Shown here one piece after another: positions 16,363-26,400 of a DNA stretch of 64,000 bases. Made by a program: the position numbers and the translations under genes. The notes below the pieces were generated by a model. That model was not told where the DNA came from and did no database searches. It saw only the letters and a program-made list of their open reading frames with translations. Location: the NCBI GenBank assembly GCA_965221585.1, contig OZ244898.1, forward strand, positions 2,542,001 through 2,606,000, given 5' to 3'. The first letter of the stretch is position 1. Each line of letters begins with the position of its first letter. The stretch is from VXYK01 sp965221585. Lineage in GTDB: Bacteria; Actinomycetota; Acidimicrobiia; Acidimicrobiales; Aldehydirespiratoraceae.

Positions 16363-18176
16363 GAGATCGCTGCTCTCACCGCGCCGGCGATGGCTCGGTG
16401 CTGAGCAAGATCAGCAGCGGGATCAACTTCGATGAGCAGCATGTCCACACCGGGACGCTCGGACTCGCAGGCGCGGCGCAGCGCATCGGCGAACTGCGAC
16501 GCCGAAGTGACCTGCTCGACGCTGACTCCGCCAACCCCGTCGAAACCGGCCAGATCGAGGCCGTGGGGGGTCCGGAAGAGCGTCTCGAAGTCGACCTCGT
16601 CGCCGCGGGACGCAATCGGCAGCGACGAGAAGATGCCCCCGCCGTTGTTGTCGACACACACGACGGTCAGGTGCAGACCGATGCGAGCAGCACCAAAAAG
16701 AGCCCCGAGATCGTGCAACAGCGCGATGTCACCGATGAACAGCACCACAGGAGCATCGTGTTGCGATGCCAGTCCCAGTGCGGTCGAGGTGATCCCGTCG
16801 ATCCCGCTCGCTCCACGGTTGCCGACGAAATCGATTCGCGGGCCTTCGGTTCCCACGAAGGAGTCGAGTTCACGCACCGGCATGGAATTCGAGGCCATCA
16901 CCAACGACTGATCCGGAAGAACATCGGCCAACATTGAAGCAACCTGGGCACTGAGCAGGGGGCCCTGTCGGATCTCCTCGGTGATCACACGGTCGGCGAT
17001 CAGGTCCAGTTCCTTCCATCGCTCGCACCAGGGAGATTCTCGGCGTACGACACCGGCGGCTTGGGTCAGCACTGTTACGGGGTCTGCCGCCAGATGGCGG
17101 GTTACCACGAATGAGGGGTCGTTCCAGCGGTTGGCCGGGTCGATCAGGACCACATGGGCGGGCCGGTGCGTTTCAAGCCACAACCGCACTGGTTTCGTGG
17201 TCGGCATACCGCCGAGCCGGACAACCACGTCAGGGCACAGCTCCTCGGCGATGCCGGGGTGGCGAAGGAGATGATCGGCGTTGGCAATCACGGTGCCGGC
17301 CGAGTCGCCGCGGGTACGGCGCGTGCCGGCAATCGGTTCGCCCACAACGGGCCAGGCGGTGACTGCACTCAGCTCCAACGCGGCGGCAACCACCTCCTTC
17401 TGGGCTTCAAGACCAGCTGCCGCGTCCGGACCGATGATGATCACCCCCCGTTCGTAACCCTTGAGATCTGCGGTGCTCTCGCCGGGCGCAACCGGAGCCG
17501 CGTTGCTTTCGCCGGGCGTAGCCGGAGCCGCGTTGCTTTCGCCGGGCGTAGCCGGAGCCGCGGTGTCTCTATTGGGCGTGGCAGGAACCGCGGTGCTTGC
17601 GCCAGGCGCAGCCGGAGCCGGTTGGACCACGGGAACGGGGCCTCGCGGCTCCAAGGGTTCTCGCAGAGGCCAGTTGAGATGCACCGGACCGGGATCAATC
17701 CCGGTCGCCGTGGCTACCGCACGGTGCGCGATCACGCGGCCCTGCGTCGGGGTCAAATCAGCCGCGACTGCCAGATCGGCTGCCCAGCGGGTCGCCGAAC
17801 CGTAGATATTGACTTGATCGATGGTCTGGGCCGAACCCCAACCACGCAGTTCAGGAGGGCGGTCGGCGGTGCAGACGATCATCGGAATCCCCGCGTGATG
17901 CGCCTCGATGATCGCAGGCAGGTAGTTCGCTGCCGCGGTGCCCGAGGTGCACACCAACACCGAGGGGCGGCCCGTACGTCGAGCTTGACCAAGGGCGAAG
18001 AATCCCGCTGATCGTTCGTCGAGTTGAATCCAGGTTCGCAACCCACCCTGAGCGTGCAAGCAAAGCGTCAGGGCCGTCGACCGGGAACCCGGGCTGACCA
18101 CCGCATCGGTCACACCGTGCTCCACCAATCCGGCTGCGAACGAAGCGACGGTGTCGTAGACGGGATCAGCGGCCAT
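16359..18176 (-). CDS. menD: SEPHCHC synthase, thiamine diphosphate enzyme
   Basis: A 605-residue ThDP-dependent enzyme joining isochorismate and 2-oxoglutarate. The N-terminal SPGSRSTALTL and ERSAGFFALGQA motifs and the C-terminal ThDP/metal segment (FIGDIALLHDLGAL, VDNNGGGIFSSLP) are classic MenD. The start is ATG 18176, overlapping menF by 11 bases; the 31-codon upstream extension lies inside menF. Unusual: between the first and middle domains (about residues 185-235) there is an Ala/Pro-rich insertion made of five 30-base repeats (17471-17620), two of them identical, encoding PATPGESNAA-type units. The insertion is in frame and probably forms a flexible loop. Confidence 0.94.
   Translation of the reverse strand: MAADPVYDTVASFAAGLVEHGVTDAVVSPGSRSTALTLCLHAQGGLRTWIQLDERSAGFFALGQARRTGRPSVLVCTSGTAAANYLPAIIEAHHAGIPMIVCTADRPPELRGWGSAQTIDQVNIYGSATRWAADLAVAADLTPTQGRVIAHRAVATATGIDPGPVHLNWPLREPLEPRGPVPVVQPAPAAPGASTAVPATPNRDTAAPATPGESNAAPATPGESNAAPVAPGESTADLKGYERGVIIIGPDAAAGLEAQKEVVAAALELSAVTAWPVVGEPIAGTRRTRGDSAGTVIANADHLLRHPGIAEELCPDVVVRLGGMPTTKPVRLWLETHRPAHVVLIDPANRWNDPSFVVTRHLAADPVTVLTQAAGVVRRESPWCERWKELDLIADRVITEEIRQGPLLSAQVASMLADVLPDQSLVMASNSMPVRELDSFVGTEGPRIDFVGNRGASGIDGITSTALGLASQHDAPVVLFIGDIALLHDLGALFGAARIGLHLTVVCVDNNGGGIFSSLPIASRGDEVDFETLFRTPHGLDLAGFDGVGGVSVEQVTSASQFADALRRACESERPGVDMLLIEVDPAADLAQHRAIAGAVRAAIS
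17471..17620 (-). repeat. Five in-frame 30-base tandem repeats inside menD
   Basis: Units at 17471, 17501, 17531, 17561 and 17591, each 30 bases; units two and three are identical. On the coding strand they carry the core GGCTCCGGCTACGCCCGGC and encode AAPATPGES-like peptides. The same core occurs near 34384-34418 and twice at 40241-40301, so this is one dispersed repeat family. Confidence 0.88.
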
Positions 18177-20190
18177 TGCGGGCTTCCATAACGTCGAGCA
18201 GGGCACGGAGCTTGACACCGGTCTCTGCCAGCTCGTCGCCCGAGACCGACTCGGCCACCACGCCTGCACCCGAGAACAGCACCGCTGCCGAATCGCTCAC
18301 CAGCCCGGACCGCAGCGCGACACACAATTCGCCGTTGCCATCAAGGTCGCACCACCCCAGCGGTGCCGCGTACCAACCTCTGTCGAATCCCTCCCGCTCG
18401 AGTATCCAGTCAACCGCCTCTTCAGTCGGCGTCCCTGCGACCGCAGGCGTGGGATGCAGAACACTGGCGACACGCATCACGTCCATGTCGCTGACGCCAC
18501 CCCCTCTGCGCTGGACCTGCGCGGTTATCGGGGTGCGAAGGTGTTGAATCCTGGCCAGGCGCATGACCTCCGGGTCGGGTTGGCAACTGCCCTGCAAGCC
18601 GAGCACTTCGAGACGTCCGATGATGTCGTCGACCACGAACTGGTGCTCGGCGCGGATCTTGGGTGAGGCCATCATCTCCGCGGCCAGATCCTCATCGGTC
18701 GCCTCTGTTGAACCGATGCGGGCCGTTCCGGCCACCGCTTCGGTGCGAACCTCCGGGCCGTCCAGAGCGACAAGCTGCTCCGGACTCGCACCGAGGAACT
18801 GTCGGTCGCCGACGGCAACCGAGAAGATCGCACAGTTCGGGTAGCGATGCCGGAGGCGATGCAGCACGTCTATGGGATCGACATCACCTCTCTCGTGGAC
18901 CCGCGCCAGCACCACTTTGCGAAACTCACTGTCGGCAATCGCATCGAGAGCCTCGTCGACCAGGCTCAGATAACTCCGGTCATCCGCGTCGACTTCGCCC
19001 GGGGCGGCCTCGAAGGGACCTGTCAGAGGCATGGGCAGGTCCGCGGCAAAGGCGTCGAGGCGTTCGTCGAGGGCAGCAGTTGCCGCGGCTTGGTCCTGAC
19101 CGTCGCCAACTGTGGCGGCCGCCAACAGCCAGGTGCCGTCGGCCCGGTCGACAACGGTGAGTTCCGGGAGCACCCAGTGGGCGTCTGGAAACCCCGTCCA
19201 GTCGGGGAAGGTTGCTTCTCCAGGGCGTTCCGGGGCCTGGTCCGCACACGAGAATGAGAAACCGCCCAGAATCACGGGAGCAGGTGCATTTGTCGGACCG
19301 ACCCGTTGGGTGCGCGCCGCGAGGGCTGCCCGCGCCGCGGATGTCGCCGAGAAGCGTCCGTCGCCGACGGGGTCGATCGTCTCGACCGAGCCGAGCCCGA
19401 CTATGGACAGACCCGATTCCGGGCGCATCCACAGCGTTCTGTGCCGCTCATCGGACGCCGCGAACACTGCAACCGGATCAAGCCGTTCGGAGAGCTGCCT
19501 GCCAACAACTATGGTCCCGCCGCCCACGGCGGGATCGTCGCCGAGGCGGGCGAGGGCTCGGCTCACGAGCGTCTGCTCGAAGTGCCGCGCTACGAGGCCG
19601 GAGACGACGGGTACCAGGCGTGCCAGCAGCGCTACCAGTTCTTCACGGTCGCCACCTTGACGGTCTGAGTGTTGTTTGAACAGCTCGATCGAGTCGTCGA
19701 CGACGTTTTCCACATGAGTCGCGTGGCGCATGGCCAGCGCGGTCAACTCTTCGAAACTCACTCCGGTGGCAATCAACGTGCGAGCTGCAACGAGCATCTC
19801 GACCGCGTCGGATCCGAAGCGCTGTGCTTCTCCCTCCCCGCTCGGGGTGATCAACCCGGCGTCGACCACGATGTCGATCATGAACTCGGGGATTTCCGCT
19901 CGGCGTGCGAGCTCGTCCCGGTCGAGGTCCGGGTCGGGGGCGTTGCGGTCGGCGAGATCTGCCAACAGCCCTGAGGCGTCCTTGGTTGACAACTCCTTGA
20001 TCTGCGCCAGCGTGAATCCGCGGTCGGAAAGTTCCTTTATCTGCTGCAAGCGACTGAGGTGGGCGTCGTCGTATACGGCGATGCGACCCTGTCGGGTGGG
20101 CGACGGGAGCAGTTTGCGCCGCTGGTAGTAGCGGATGGTGTCGACTGCGACATCGGCCGCTTCAGCCAGATCTTCGACTCGGTAGTTCAC
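18166..20190 (-). CDS. menF: MerR-type DNA-binding domain fused to isochorismate synthase
   Basis: A 674-residue fusion. Residues 3-70 are a MerR winged helix (RVEDLAEAADVAVDTIRYYQ, RLQQIKELSDRGFTLAQI). Residues about 85-210 look like the rest of an actinobacterial MerR regulator, with a second helix-turn-helix-like stretch (ELARRAEIPEFMIDIVVDAG). From about 215 to the end is a chorismate-binding enzyme: EFRKVVLARVH (catalytic Lys), FLGASPEQLV, SVLHPTPAVAGTPTEEA and the C-terminal FSGAGVVAESVSGDE. It makes isochorismate from chorismate, the first menaquinone step. GTG start at 20190; no stop or frame change occurs between the parts. A palindromic operator and TATAAT lie just upstream, suggesting autoregulation. 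Confidence 0.92.
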   Translation of the reverse strand: MNYRVEDLAEAADVAVDTIRYYQRRKLLPSPTRQGRIAVYDDAHLSRLQQIKELSDRGFTLAQIKELSTKDASGLLADLADRNAPDPDLDRDELARRAEIPEFMIDIVVDAGLITPSGEGEAQRFGSDAVEMLVAARTLIATGVSFEELTALAMRHATHVENVVDDSIELFKQHSDRQGGDREELVALLARLVPVVSGLVARHFEQTLVSRALARLGDDPAVGGGTIVVGRQLSERLDPVAVFAASDERHRTLWMRPESGLSIVGLGSVETIDPVGDGRFSATSAARAALAARTQRVGPTNAPAPVILGGFSFSCADQAPERPGEATFPDWTGFPDAHWVLPELTVVDRADGTWLLAAATVGDGQDQAAATAALDERLDAFAADLPMPLTGPFEAAPGEVDADDRSYLSLVDEALDAIADSEFRKVVLARVHERGDVDPIDVLHRLRHRYPNCAIFSVAVGDRQFLGASPEQLVALDGPEVRTEAVAGTARIGSTEATDEDLAAEMMASPKIRAEHQFVVDDIIGRLEVLGLQGSCQPDPEVMRLARIQHLRTPITAQVQRRGGGVSDMDVMRVASVLHPTPAVAGTPTEEAVDWILEREGFDRGWYAAPLGWCDLDGNGELCVALRSGLVSDSAAVLFSGAGVVAESVSGDELAETGVKLRALLDVMEARNGR

Positions 20191-20225
20191 AGGCAGCTTT
20201 CGGTGGGCCGTGCAGGTAGCCGTTG

Positions 20226-20260
20226 ATTATAAGAGTAATCACTCCCTGAGTCCTTACTCT
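20226..20260 (-). promoter_or_regulatory. menF promoter and candidate MerR operator
   Basis: On the minus strand a perfect TATAAT (20226-20231) lies about 30 bases before the menF start. Directly upstream are two palindromes, GAGT-N4-ACTC at 20233-20244 and 20248-20259, separated by 3 bases; the outer arms AGAGTAA/TTACTCT (20232-20238, 20254-20260) form a perfect 7-base inverted repeat. They cover the spacer and -35 area, which has no good TTGACA. MerR activators typically bind exactly there. Confidence 0.75.
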
Positions 20261-20341
20261 GATGTTTGGGCGAGTCTGCCGTCACCGCGAGCACGACCAT
20301 CCCGGCAGGGTGTCGTACAGCGTGCGTACCATCGTCTCCTG

Positions 20342-23300
20342 ATGCCGATCACGCTCGAAATCACCGGCTACGGCGACGCTGCGCACGCCGCGCTCGCAAG
20401 TGCGGTCGACCGCCACAAGCGAGAAGATCCCCTCCGACCCGTCTGTGTCATCGTGCCGTCCAACTACATGGGCATTGCTGCTCGGCGTGCACTCGGGCAG
20501 CGCCGAGGAGCGGCGGCGGTCTCCTTCCTCACGCCCTACCGGTTGTCGGAGTTGCTGGGATCGGCAGCCGTCGCCAAGGCCGGCAAGCGTCCGGTCTCCA
20601 CCCCGGTCCTGGCGGGTGCTGTGCGGGCCGTGCTGGGCCGCGAACCCGGCCGATTCGAGGGAGTCCATTCCCACCCGGCGACCGAGAGATCACTGGTCAA
20701 GGCTCATCGGGCTCTCTCGGAGACAACCCCGGAGACCCTCAAGAAGCTGGCAGCCACTTCACCCCGGACCGCCGATGTGGTTCGCGTCCACCACGCCGTC
20801 AACGATGAGATCGGATCCGACTACTCCAACGAGCAGGATCTGGTCAACGCCGCGGTTGAGGCGATCCGCGCGGGAGTCCCGACGCTGAAGGACCTGGGTC
20901 CAGCCATTCTCTTTCTTCCACAGCGCATGAACGCCAACCAGATCCGCTTGTTGACCGCGCTGGGCCGACACCACGAGCTGCACATCATTGCCGCAACGAC
21001 GGGCGTGGCCGAAGCCGATACCCCGGTGAGGCTCGCCATCGAACAGCTCGGGATGGAGTGGTCGCCGCCCACCTCGATCACGGCACCCGTCACCGACCGC
21101 GCACTCAGCGTTTCCGATGCCGACGACGAGGTTCGCCACGCACTGCGGAGCATCGTCGGCGCAATGCTCGACGGGACCCCCCTCAGCCGTTGCGCGGTTC
21201 TCTACGGCAGTCACGACCCCTACGCGCGGACGCTCGCCGACGCCTTCAACGCTGCCGGCATTGAATGGTTCGGGCAGTCGGTTCACACCACCGAGTCTTC
21301 GCTGTTGGGTCGATCACTTCTCGGGATGCTTGCGCTGGGCGATCACAACTTCTCCCGACACGATGTCTTCGCCTGGTTGGCGAGCGCGCCCGTGCGACGC
21401 GCCAACAACCGACCGGTCCCGGTCGCCGCCTGGGAAAGAGCCTCGCGCGCGGCCGGCGTGGTGTCCGGGCTCGATCAGTGGAGAGACCGCCTAGCCCGCC
21501 TGGTCGACGACTTGAACGCTGACGCCCAACGCTGCGAACAAGACGAGGAGCACGAGTGGCGTGCCGACCGCCTACGACAGGAGGCGGCCCATGCATCCGA
21601 ATTGGCCGCGTTCGTGACCAGCCTGGCAGCCGATCTCCGTCCCCGCAGTCAAGACTCATGGTCTGATATCGCCGGCTGGTGTCGCAACCTGACCCATCGC
21701 TACCTCGGCAGCGAGGCATCCCGAAGCGACTGGCCACCGCACGAACAGCGGGCGGCCGAAACCATCGATGATGCTGTCTCACGGATCGGCGACCTCGACG
21801 GGATCGACCCCAATCCCTCGCTGGCCGCCTTTCGCAGGGCATTGGAACTTCAACTCAGCGACGACCTCGGACGCCACGGAACCTTCGGTCAGGGCGTGCT
21901 CGTCGGACCCGTCAGTCTGGGCATCGGACTGGAACTCGACAGGGTGATCGTGCTGGGGCTCGCTGAGGGGACGATGCCTGCCCGACAGCGCGACGACCCG
22001 TTGATTCCCGATCACATCCGGGCGACCGCTGGGCCCAGCCTGCCGACCCGTGCAGAGAGACTCCAGGACGCCCATCGTGGGTTGCTGGCAGCGATGGCCT
22101 CCGCATCGCATGTCCTGTTCACGTTTCCCCGAGGCGACCTTCGCAGGAACGCGCAACGGGCTCCGAGCCGCTGGCTGCTCGACAGCTGCGAAGCCCGCGA
22201 CGGTGTGCGTCCCAACGCCGAGGAGCTCACCCGCAGCACCGGCGACTGGCTCACGGAGGTGCCTTCGTTCATCGCCGGACTGCGCTCAACCACATTCCCA
22301 GCCCACAATCAGGAATACGACATGCGTGCGCTGCTCGACTGGGTCGAGGACGGCCACGACATCTTCAGCGCGCCACCGGTGAGAGCGCGCCAAGAACTGC
22401 GGCTCGGGTTGGACCTGATCACGAGCCGCTACTCCCATCGCTTCACCCGCTTCGACGGCAACCTCACCGACAAGCTCGGCCAAAGTGAGTTGGAGTCGTT
22501 GAAAGCCAAGGGGCAGGTGACCTCCGCCAGCCGGCTCGAACAATGGGCGAAGTGCCCCCACGCCTACTTCGTGCGCCACATCCTCGGTGTCAACCCGGTC
22601 GAGGACCCCGAGGAGCAGTATCGAATCAGTCCGCTGGACTTCGGTTCGCTCGTCCATCTGGTGCTTGAACGCTGGCTCGAGGAAACACGAGCCGCCAAGG
22701 CCCTTCCCACTCCAGACGAACCCTGGAGCCGAAACGACGTTGACCGCCTGATCGAGATAGGCAACGAGGAGGCGACGCGTCTCGAGCTTCGGGGCTCTGT
22801 CGGGCGCTCGGTCTATTGGCAGCGAGACAAGAAGGTGTTCCTCGACGACCTCCGCAAGTTCAGCCAGTTCGATTTCGACCAGCGCAGCGGTGCAAAGACC
22901 CGGTCAATCGCTTCGGAGTTGCGGTTCGGTCTGCCCGCAAGCGACCGGGGCACCGTCACCGTCGCCCTGCCCGACGGGCGCAATATCGAGCTACGTGGTG
23001 CCATCGATCGGGTCGATGAGGACTCCGAGGGAAACCTCCGGGTGATCGACTACAAGACCGGTTCGACGAGGAACTACACGCGCCTTGATGAAGACCCCCT
23101 CAGTGGTGGCACGCACCTGCAACTCCTGCTCTACGCGCTGGCCGCTCGGACGATTCTGGATCGCACCGACGCCCGCACCGTCGGCGCGTACTGGTTCGTC
23201 ACACGCAAAGGCGGGTTCAAGCCTTACGGCTATCTGATAACTCCCGAGTTGGAGGTTGCGGGGCTGCAAACGATCGCCGGCATTGTCGATTGCATCGAAT

Positions 23301-23473
23301 CGGGGATCTTCCCCGCGCATCCGGCGACACCGCAATTCCGCCTCTGGGTCGATTGCCACTATTGCGAACCGGACGGTCTTGGACTGTCCCATCAATACTC
23401 CGACTGGCGGCGCAAGTCCACCGATCACGAACTGCAGCCCTACCTCGAGATCATCGGGGACGATCATGGGTGA
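20342..23473 (+). CDS. addB: AddB-like subunit of helicase-nuclease, PD-(D/E)XK nuclease
   Basis: A 1043-residue inactivated-helicase/nuclease subunit of a double-strand-break resection enzyme. The N-terminal helicase-like domain lacks a Walker A motif (VCVIVPSNYMGIAARRALG). The C-terminal nuclease has GAIDRVDEDSEGNLRVIDYKTG (Asp...Asp-Tyr-Lys). Iron-sulfur ligands are only partly kept: a Cys before the nuclease (QWAKCPHAYFV) and CHYC after it, but the usual fourth cysteine is Gly in CEPDGLG. Start is ATG 20342; the longer frame from 20210 would cross the menF promoter. It overlaps addA by 8 bases, so the two form an operon. AdnAB-type enzymes are the usual actinobacterial alternative; both AdnAB subunits keep helicase motifs, unlike this one. 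Confidence 0.87.
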   Translation: MPITLEITGYGDAAHAALASAVDRHKREDPLRPVCVIVPSNYMGIAARRALGQRRGAAAVSFLTPYRLSELLGSAAVAKAGKRPVSTPVLAGAVRAVLGREPGRFEGVHSHPATERSLVKAHRALSETTPETLKKLAATSPRTADVVRVHHAVNDEIGSDYSNEQDLVNAAVEAIRAGVPTLKDLGPAILFLPQRMNANQIRLLTALGRHHELHIIAATTGVAEADTPVRLAIEQLGMEWSPPTSITAPVTDRALSVSDADDEVRHALRSIVGAMLDGTPLSRCAVLYGSHDPYARTLADAFNAAGIEWFGQSVHTTESSLLGRSLLGMLALGDHNFSRHDVFAWLASAPVRRANNRPVPVAAWERASRAAGVVSGLDQWRDRLARLVDDLNADAQRCEQDEEHEWRADRLRQEAAHASELAAFVTSLAADLRPRSQDSWSDIAGWCRNLTHRYLGSEASRSDWPPHEQRAAETIDDAVSRIGDLDGIDPNPSLAAFRRALELQLSDDLGRHGTFGQGVLVGPVSLGIGLELDRVIVLGLAEGTMPARQRDDPLIPDHIRATAGPSLPTRAERLQDAHRGLLAAMASASHVLFTFPRGDLRRNAQRAPSRWLLDSCEARDGVRPNAEELTRSTGDWLTEVPSFIAGLRSTTFPAHNQEYDMRALLDWVEDGHDIFSAPPVRARQELRLGLDLITSRYSHRFTRFDGNLTDKLGQSELESLKAKGQVTSASRLEQWAKCPHAYFVRHILGVNPVEDPEEQYRISPLDFGSLVHLVLERWLEETRAAKALPTPDEPWSRNDVDRLIEIGNEEATRLELRGSVGRSVYWQRDKKVFLDDLRKFSQFDFDQRSGAKTRSIASELRFGLPASDRGTVTVALPDGRNIELRGAIDRVDEDSEGNLRVIDYKTGSTRNYTRLDEDPLSGGTHLQLLLYALAARTILDRTDARTVGAYWFVTRKGGFKPYGYLITPELEVAGLQTIAGIVDCIESGIFPAHPATPQFRLWVDCHYCEPDGLGLSHQYSDWRRKSTDHELQPYLEIIGDDHG

Positions 23474-26400
23474 CGAATCCAAGGCCGACGCAACACCCGA
23501 TTCGGGCGATGCCGGTCAACGCCTGCCCGCGGATGAGGCTCAACGTCGCCGAACACGCACCGAACGGGCTGTGAATCTGTTCGTCGAGGCCGGCGCAGGC
23601 ACCGGAAAGACCCGGGCCTTGGTGGATCGCGTCCAAGCACTGGTCCTCGAGGACGGGGTGGCCATGGAGACAATCGCCATGATCACCTTCACCGAAAAGG
23701 CGGCTACGGAACTGCGCGATCGCATCCGCCAACGTTTCGAGGCTTCCGACAATCCCCGCGCATTGACCGCGCTCCAGCAACTCGACGGTGCCGCGGTGGG
23801 CACGCTCCACTCGTTCGCCCAACGCATCCTGACCGAGCATCCTGTCGAAGCAGGGCTCCCCCCTGGCATTGAAGTCCTTGACGAGATCGGCTCACAGGTC
23901 GAGTTCGAGCACCAGTGGCAACAGTTTCTCGACGAACTGCTTGAGGACCAGTCGGTGGCCCGGTCTCTGCTGTCGCTGGAGACCGCCGGGGTGAAACTGG
24001 ATCAACTGCGATCTGTTGCGTTGCAACTGTCCGACAATTGGGACCTGATTACCGAGCGCCTCGATCTCGCACCGCCCCAGCCCGGACAGATCGATACCGC
24101 TGCTCTGGTTCGCCATTTCGACGACGTGCTCGAGCTCCGGCGCTTCTGCACAGACCCGTCGGACAAGCTGTACCGCCACCTGGAACGGGTTGAGGCGAAC
24201 CGGGACGAACTGTCGAGTGCATTCGACGAGATTGAGGCGCTCTTTCTGGCGGGCGACATGGGTCTACAGAAGAGCGGTGCCGGCAGGGCAGTCAAAGTTG
24301 GACGGACCGGTAGAAAGGACAACTGGCAGACCGATGTGGACTCTGTCCGCTCGCTGGTGAGGTCGTTGGGCGAGCTGTGCGACGAAGCTGTCCAAACTGT
24401 GACAACCGCGGCGCTCGAATACGTGGGAGCACGAATCGGACAGTTCGTTCTCTCCACTGTCGAAGAACGTCGACAGACGGGCCGTCTGCAGTTTCACGAC
24501 CTGCTTGTGCAGGCCCGTCAACTACTGCGCGACAAGGATGCGGGTGCCGAAGTTCGGGCTTCGCTTCACCGCCAATACACCCATCTGCTGCTCGACGAGT
24601 TTCAAGACACCGACCCGATCCAGATCGAGATTGCAGTGCTGATCGCCACCACGGAATCAGACACAGCCGACCACGAGTGGTCCGATCTGGAGGTGGCACC
24701 GGGGCGCCTGTTCCTCGTCGGTGACCCGAAACAATCGATCTATCGCTTCCGGCGGGCCGATATCGGCGTGTACCTCGCGGCCCGGGAGCGCTTCGTCGAA
24801 CGTGCTTCGCTGACTGTCAATTTCCGCACCGTCGAACCCATCATCACCTGGATCAACGACGTTTTCTCCGAGTTGATCCTCCCCGAGCCCAACAGCCAAC
24901 CAACCTACGTAGCACTGTCGCCACATCGCCTCAGCAGCGACGCTGCCGGCCCTGCCGTGGCAATTCTGGGTGCAGAGCCCATCAAAGCACCGCTCAACGC
25001 CGAAGAATTGCGCGCCGCAGAGGCCAACGACGTTGCGGCGACTGTGGCGGAAGTACTGGGAGGTGCCAACCCCTGGAGAGTCGAGGATCCCGACCAAGGC
25101 TGGCGAGATGCCCGTCCCAGCGATGTCTGTATTCTCCTTCCGTCCCGGATCAGCTTGGCAAGCCTTGAACGCGCCCTTGACGCACACGGGGTTCCCTACC
25201 GGGCCGAGACTTCCAGCCTGGTTTATGCCACCCGCGAAGTCCGAGAACTCATGCTCACGCTCCGCGCGATCTCTGACCCCACCGACGAACTCGCGACCGT
25301 CGCCTCGCTGCGCTCGTTCGTGTACGGCTGCGGCGACGACGATCTGGCGACCTGGCGTCTCCAATACGACGGCCGTTTCTCACTGCAGCGTGCGGTCCCC
25401 GAGGAGCATCAGGGCCATCCCGTCGCGGACGCGCTCTCGCACCTCAACAAACTCCACAATGAACGTCACTGGCTGGCTCCAGCTGAGTTGCTCGAACGCA
25501 TTATCCGTGAACGGGCGTTGCTTGAGAGCGCAGTCGCCACACCTACCGTGCGAGACGTCTGGAGACGCCTGCGATTCGTGGTCGATCAAGCCAGAGCATG
25601 GACTGATGCGGGAGGCAGCGATCTCCGCTCTTATCTGGAATGGGCCAATCGCCAGGGAGTCGACAATGCGCGCGTGTCCGAAACGGTTCTTCCCGAGACG
25701 GACGACGACAGTGTCAGAATCTTGACGATTCACGGTGCCAAGGGACTGGAGTTCCCGATCACCGTGATGGCGGGCATGACAACTGCGTTCAAAAGTCCCC
25801 AACGCGGACCCGCGGTGCATTTTCCTGCCGGGCAACCCGCTCTGCTGAAGATCTCCAGCAGAGTCGCATCGGAGCGTTACGAAGACTGGAAAGTGTTCAA
25901 CGACACGATGGACCAACACGAGAGACTGCGTCTGCTCTATGTGGCAGCAACCCGCGCCCGCGACCATCTCATCGTCTGTTTGCACCGCGTCGCGACCAGC
26001 AACAGGAGTACCAGTGCGACCGTGCTGGCCGAGCCGGCGTTGCGCTCCGAATCAGCAACCCCGTTTGTTCCAACGGACGCCAGTCCAAGCCCTCTCGGGC
26101 GGGCAACCCGTATGCCGCTGCTCGAACGGGACCAGTGGCTTTCGCAACGATCCACGGCGGCTGCCAGCGCCAGCCGTCGTAGCGTGGTTTCTGCTTCCAC
26201 GTTGGCTCAAGAGGTGGCCGAAGCGACTGATCTGGGTCTCAACAAAGCTGCTCGCAACCTGGATCTGCCTCCTTGGCTCAAGGGACGCTACGGAAGCGCC
26301 TTCGGACGGGCGGTGCACGGGGTTCTACAGGTCATCGACCTGGCTACCGGCGAAGGACTGCGCGAGGCCGCTGCCGCCCAAGCGACGGCCGAAGGGGTCA

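Noticed and set aside
17471..17620. CRISPR-like array
   Set aside because: The units are adjacent without spacers, in frame and translated as part of MenD.
20210..20341. N-terminal extension of addB from 20210
   Set aside because: It would cross the menF promoter/operator region and shows no likeness to AddB; the family-like sequence starts at ATG 20342.
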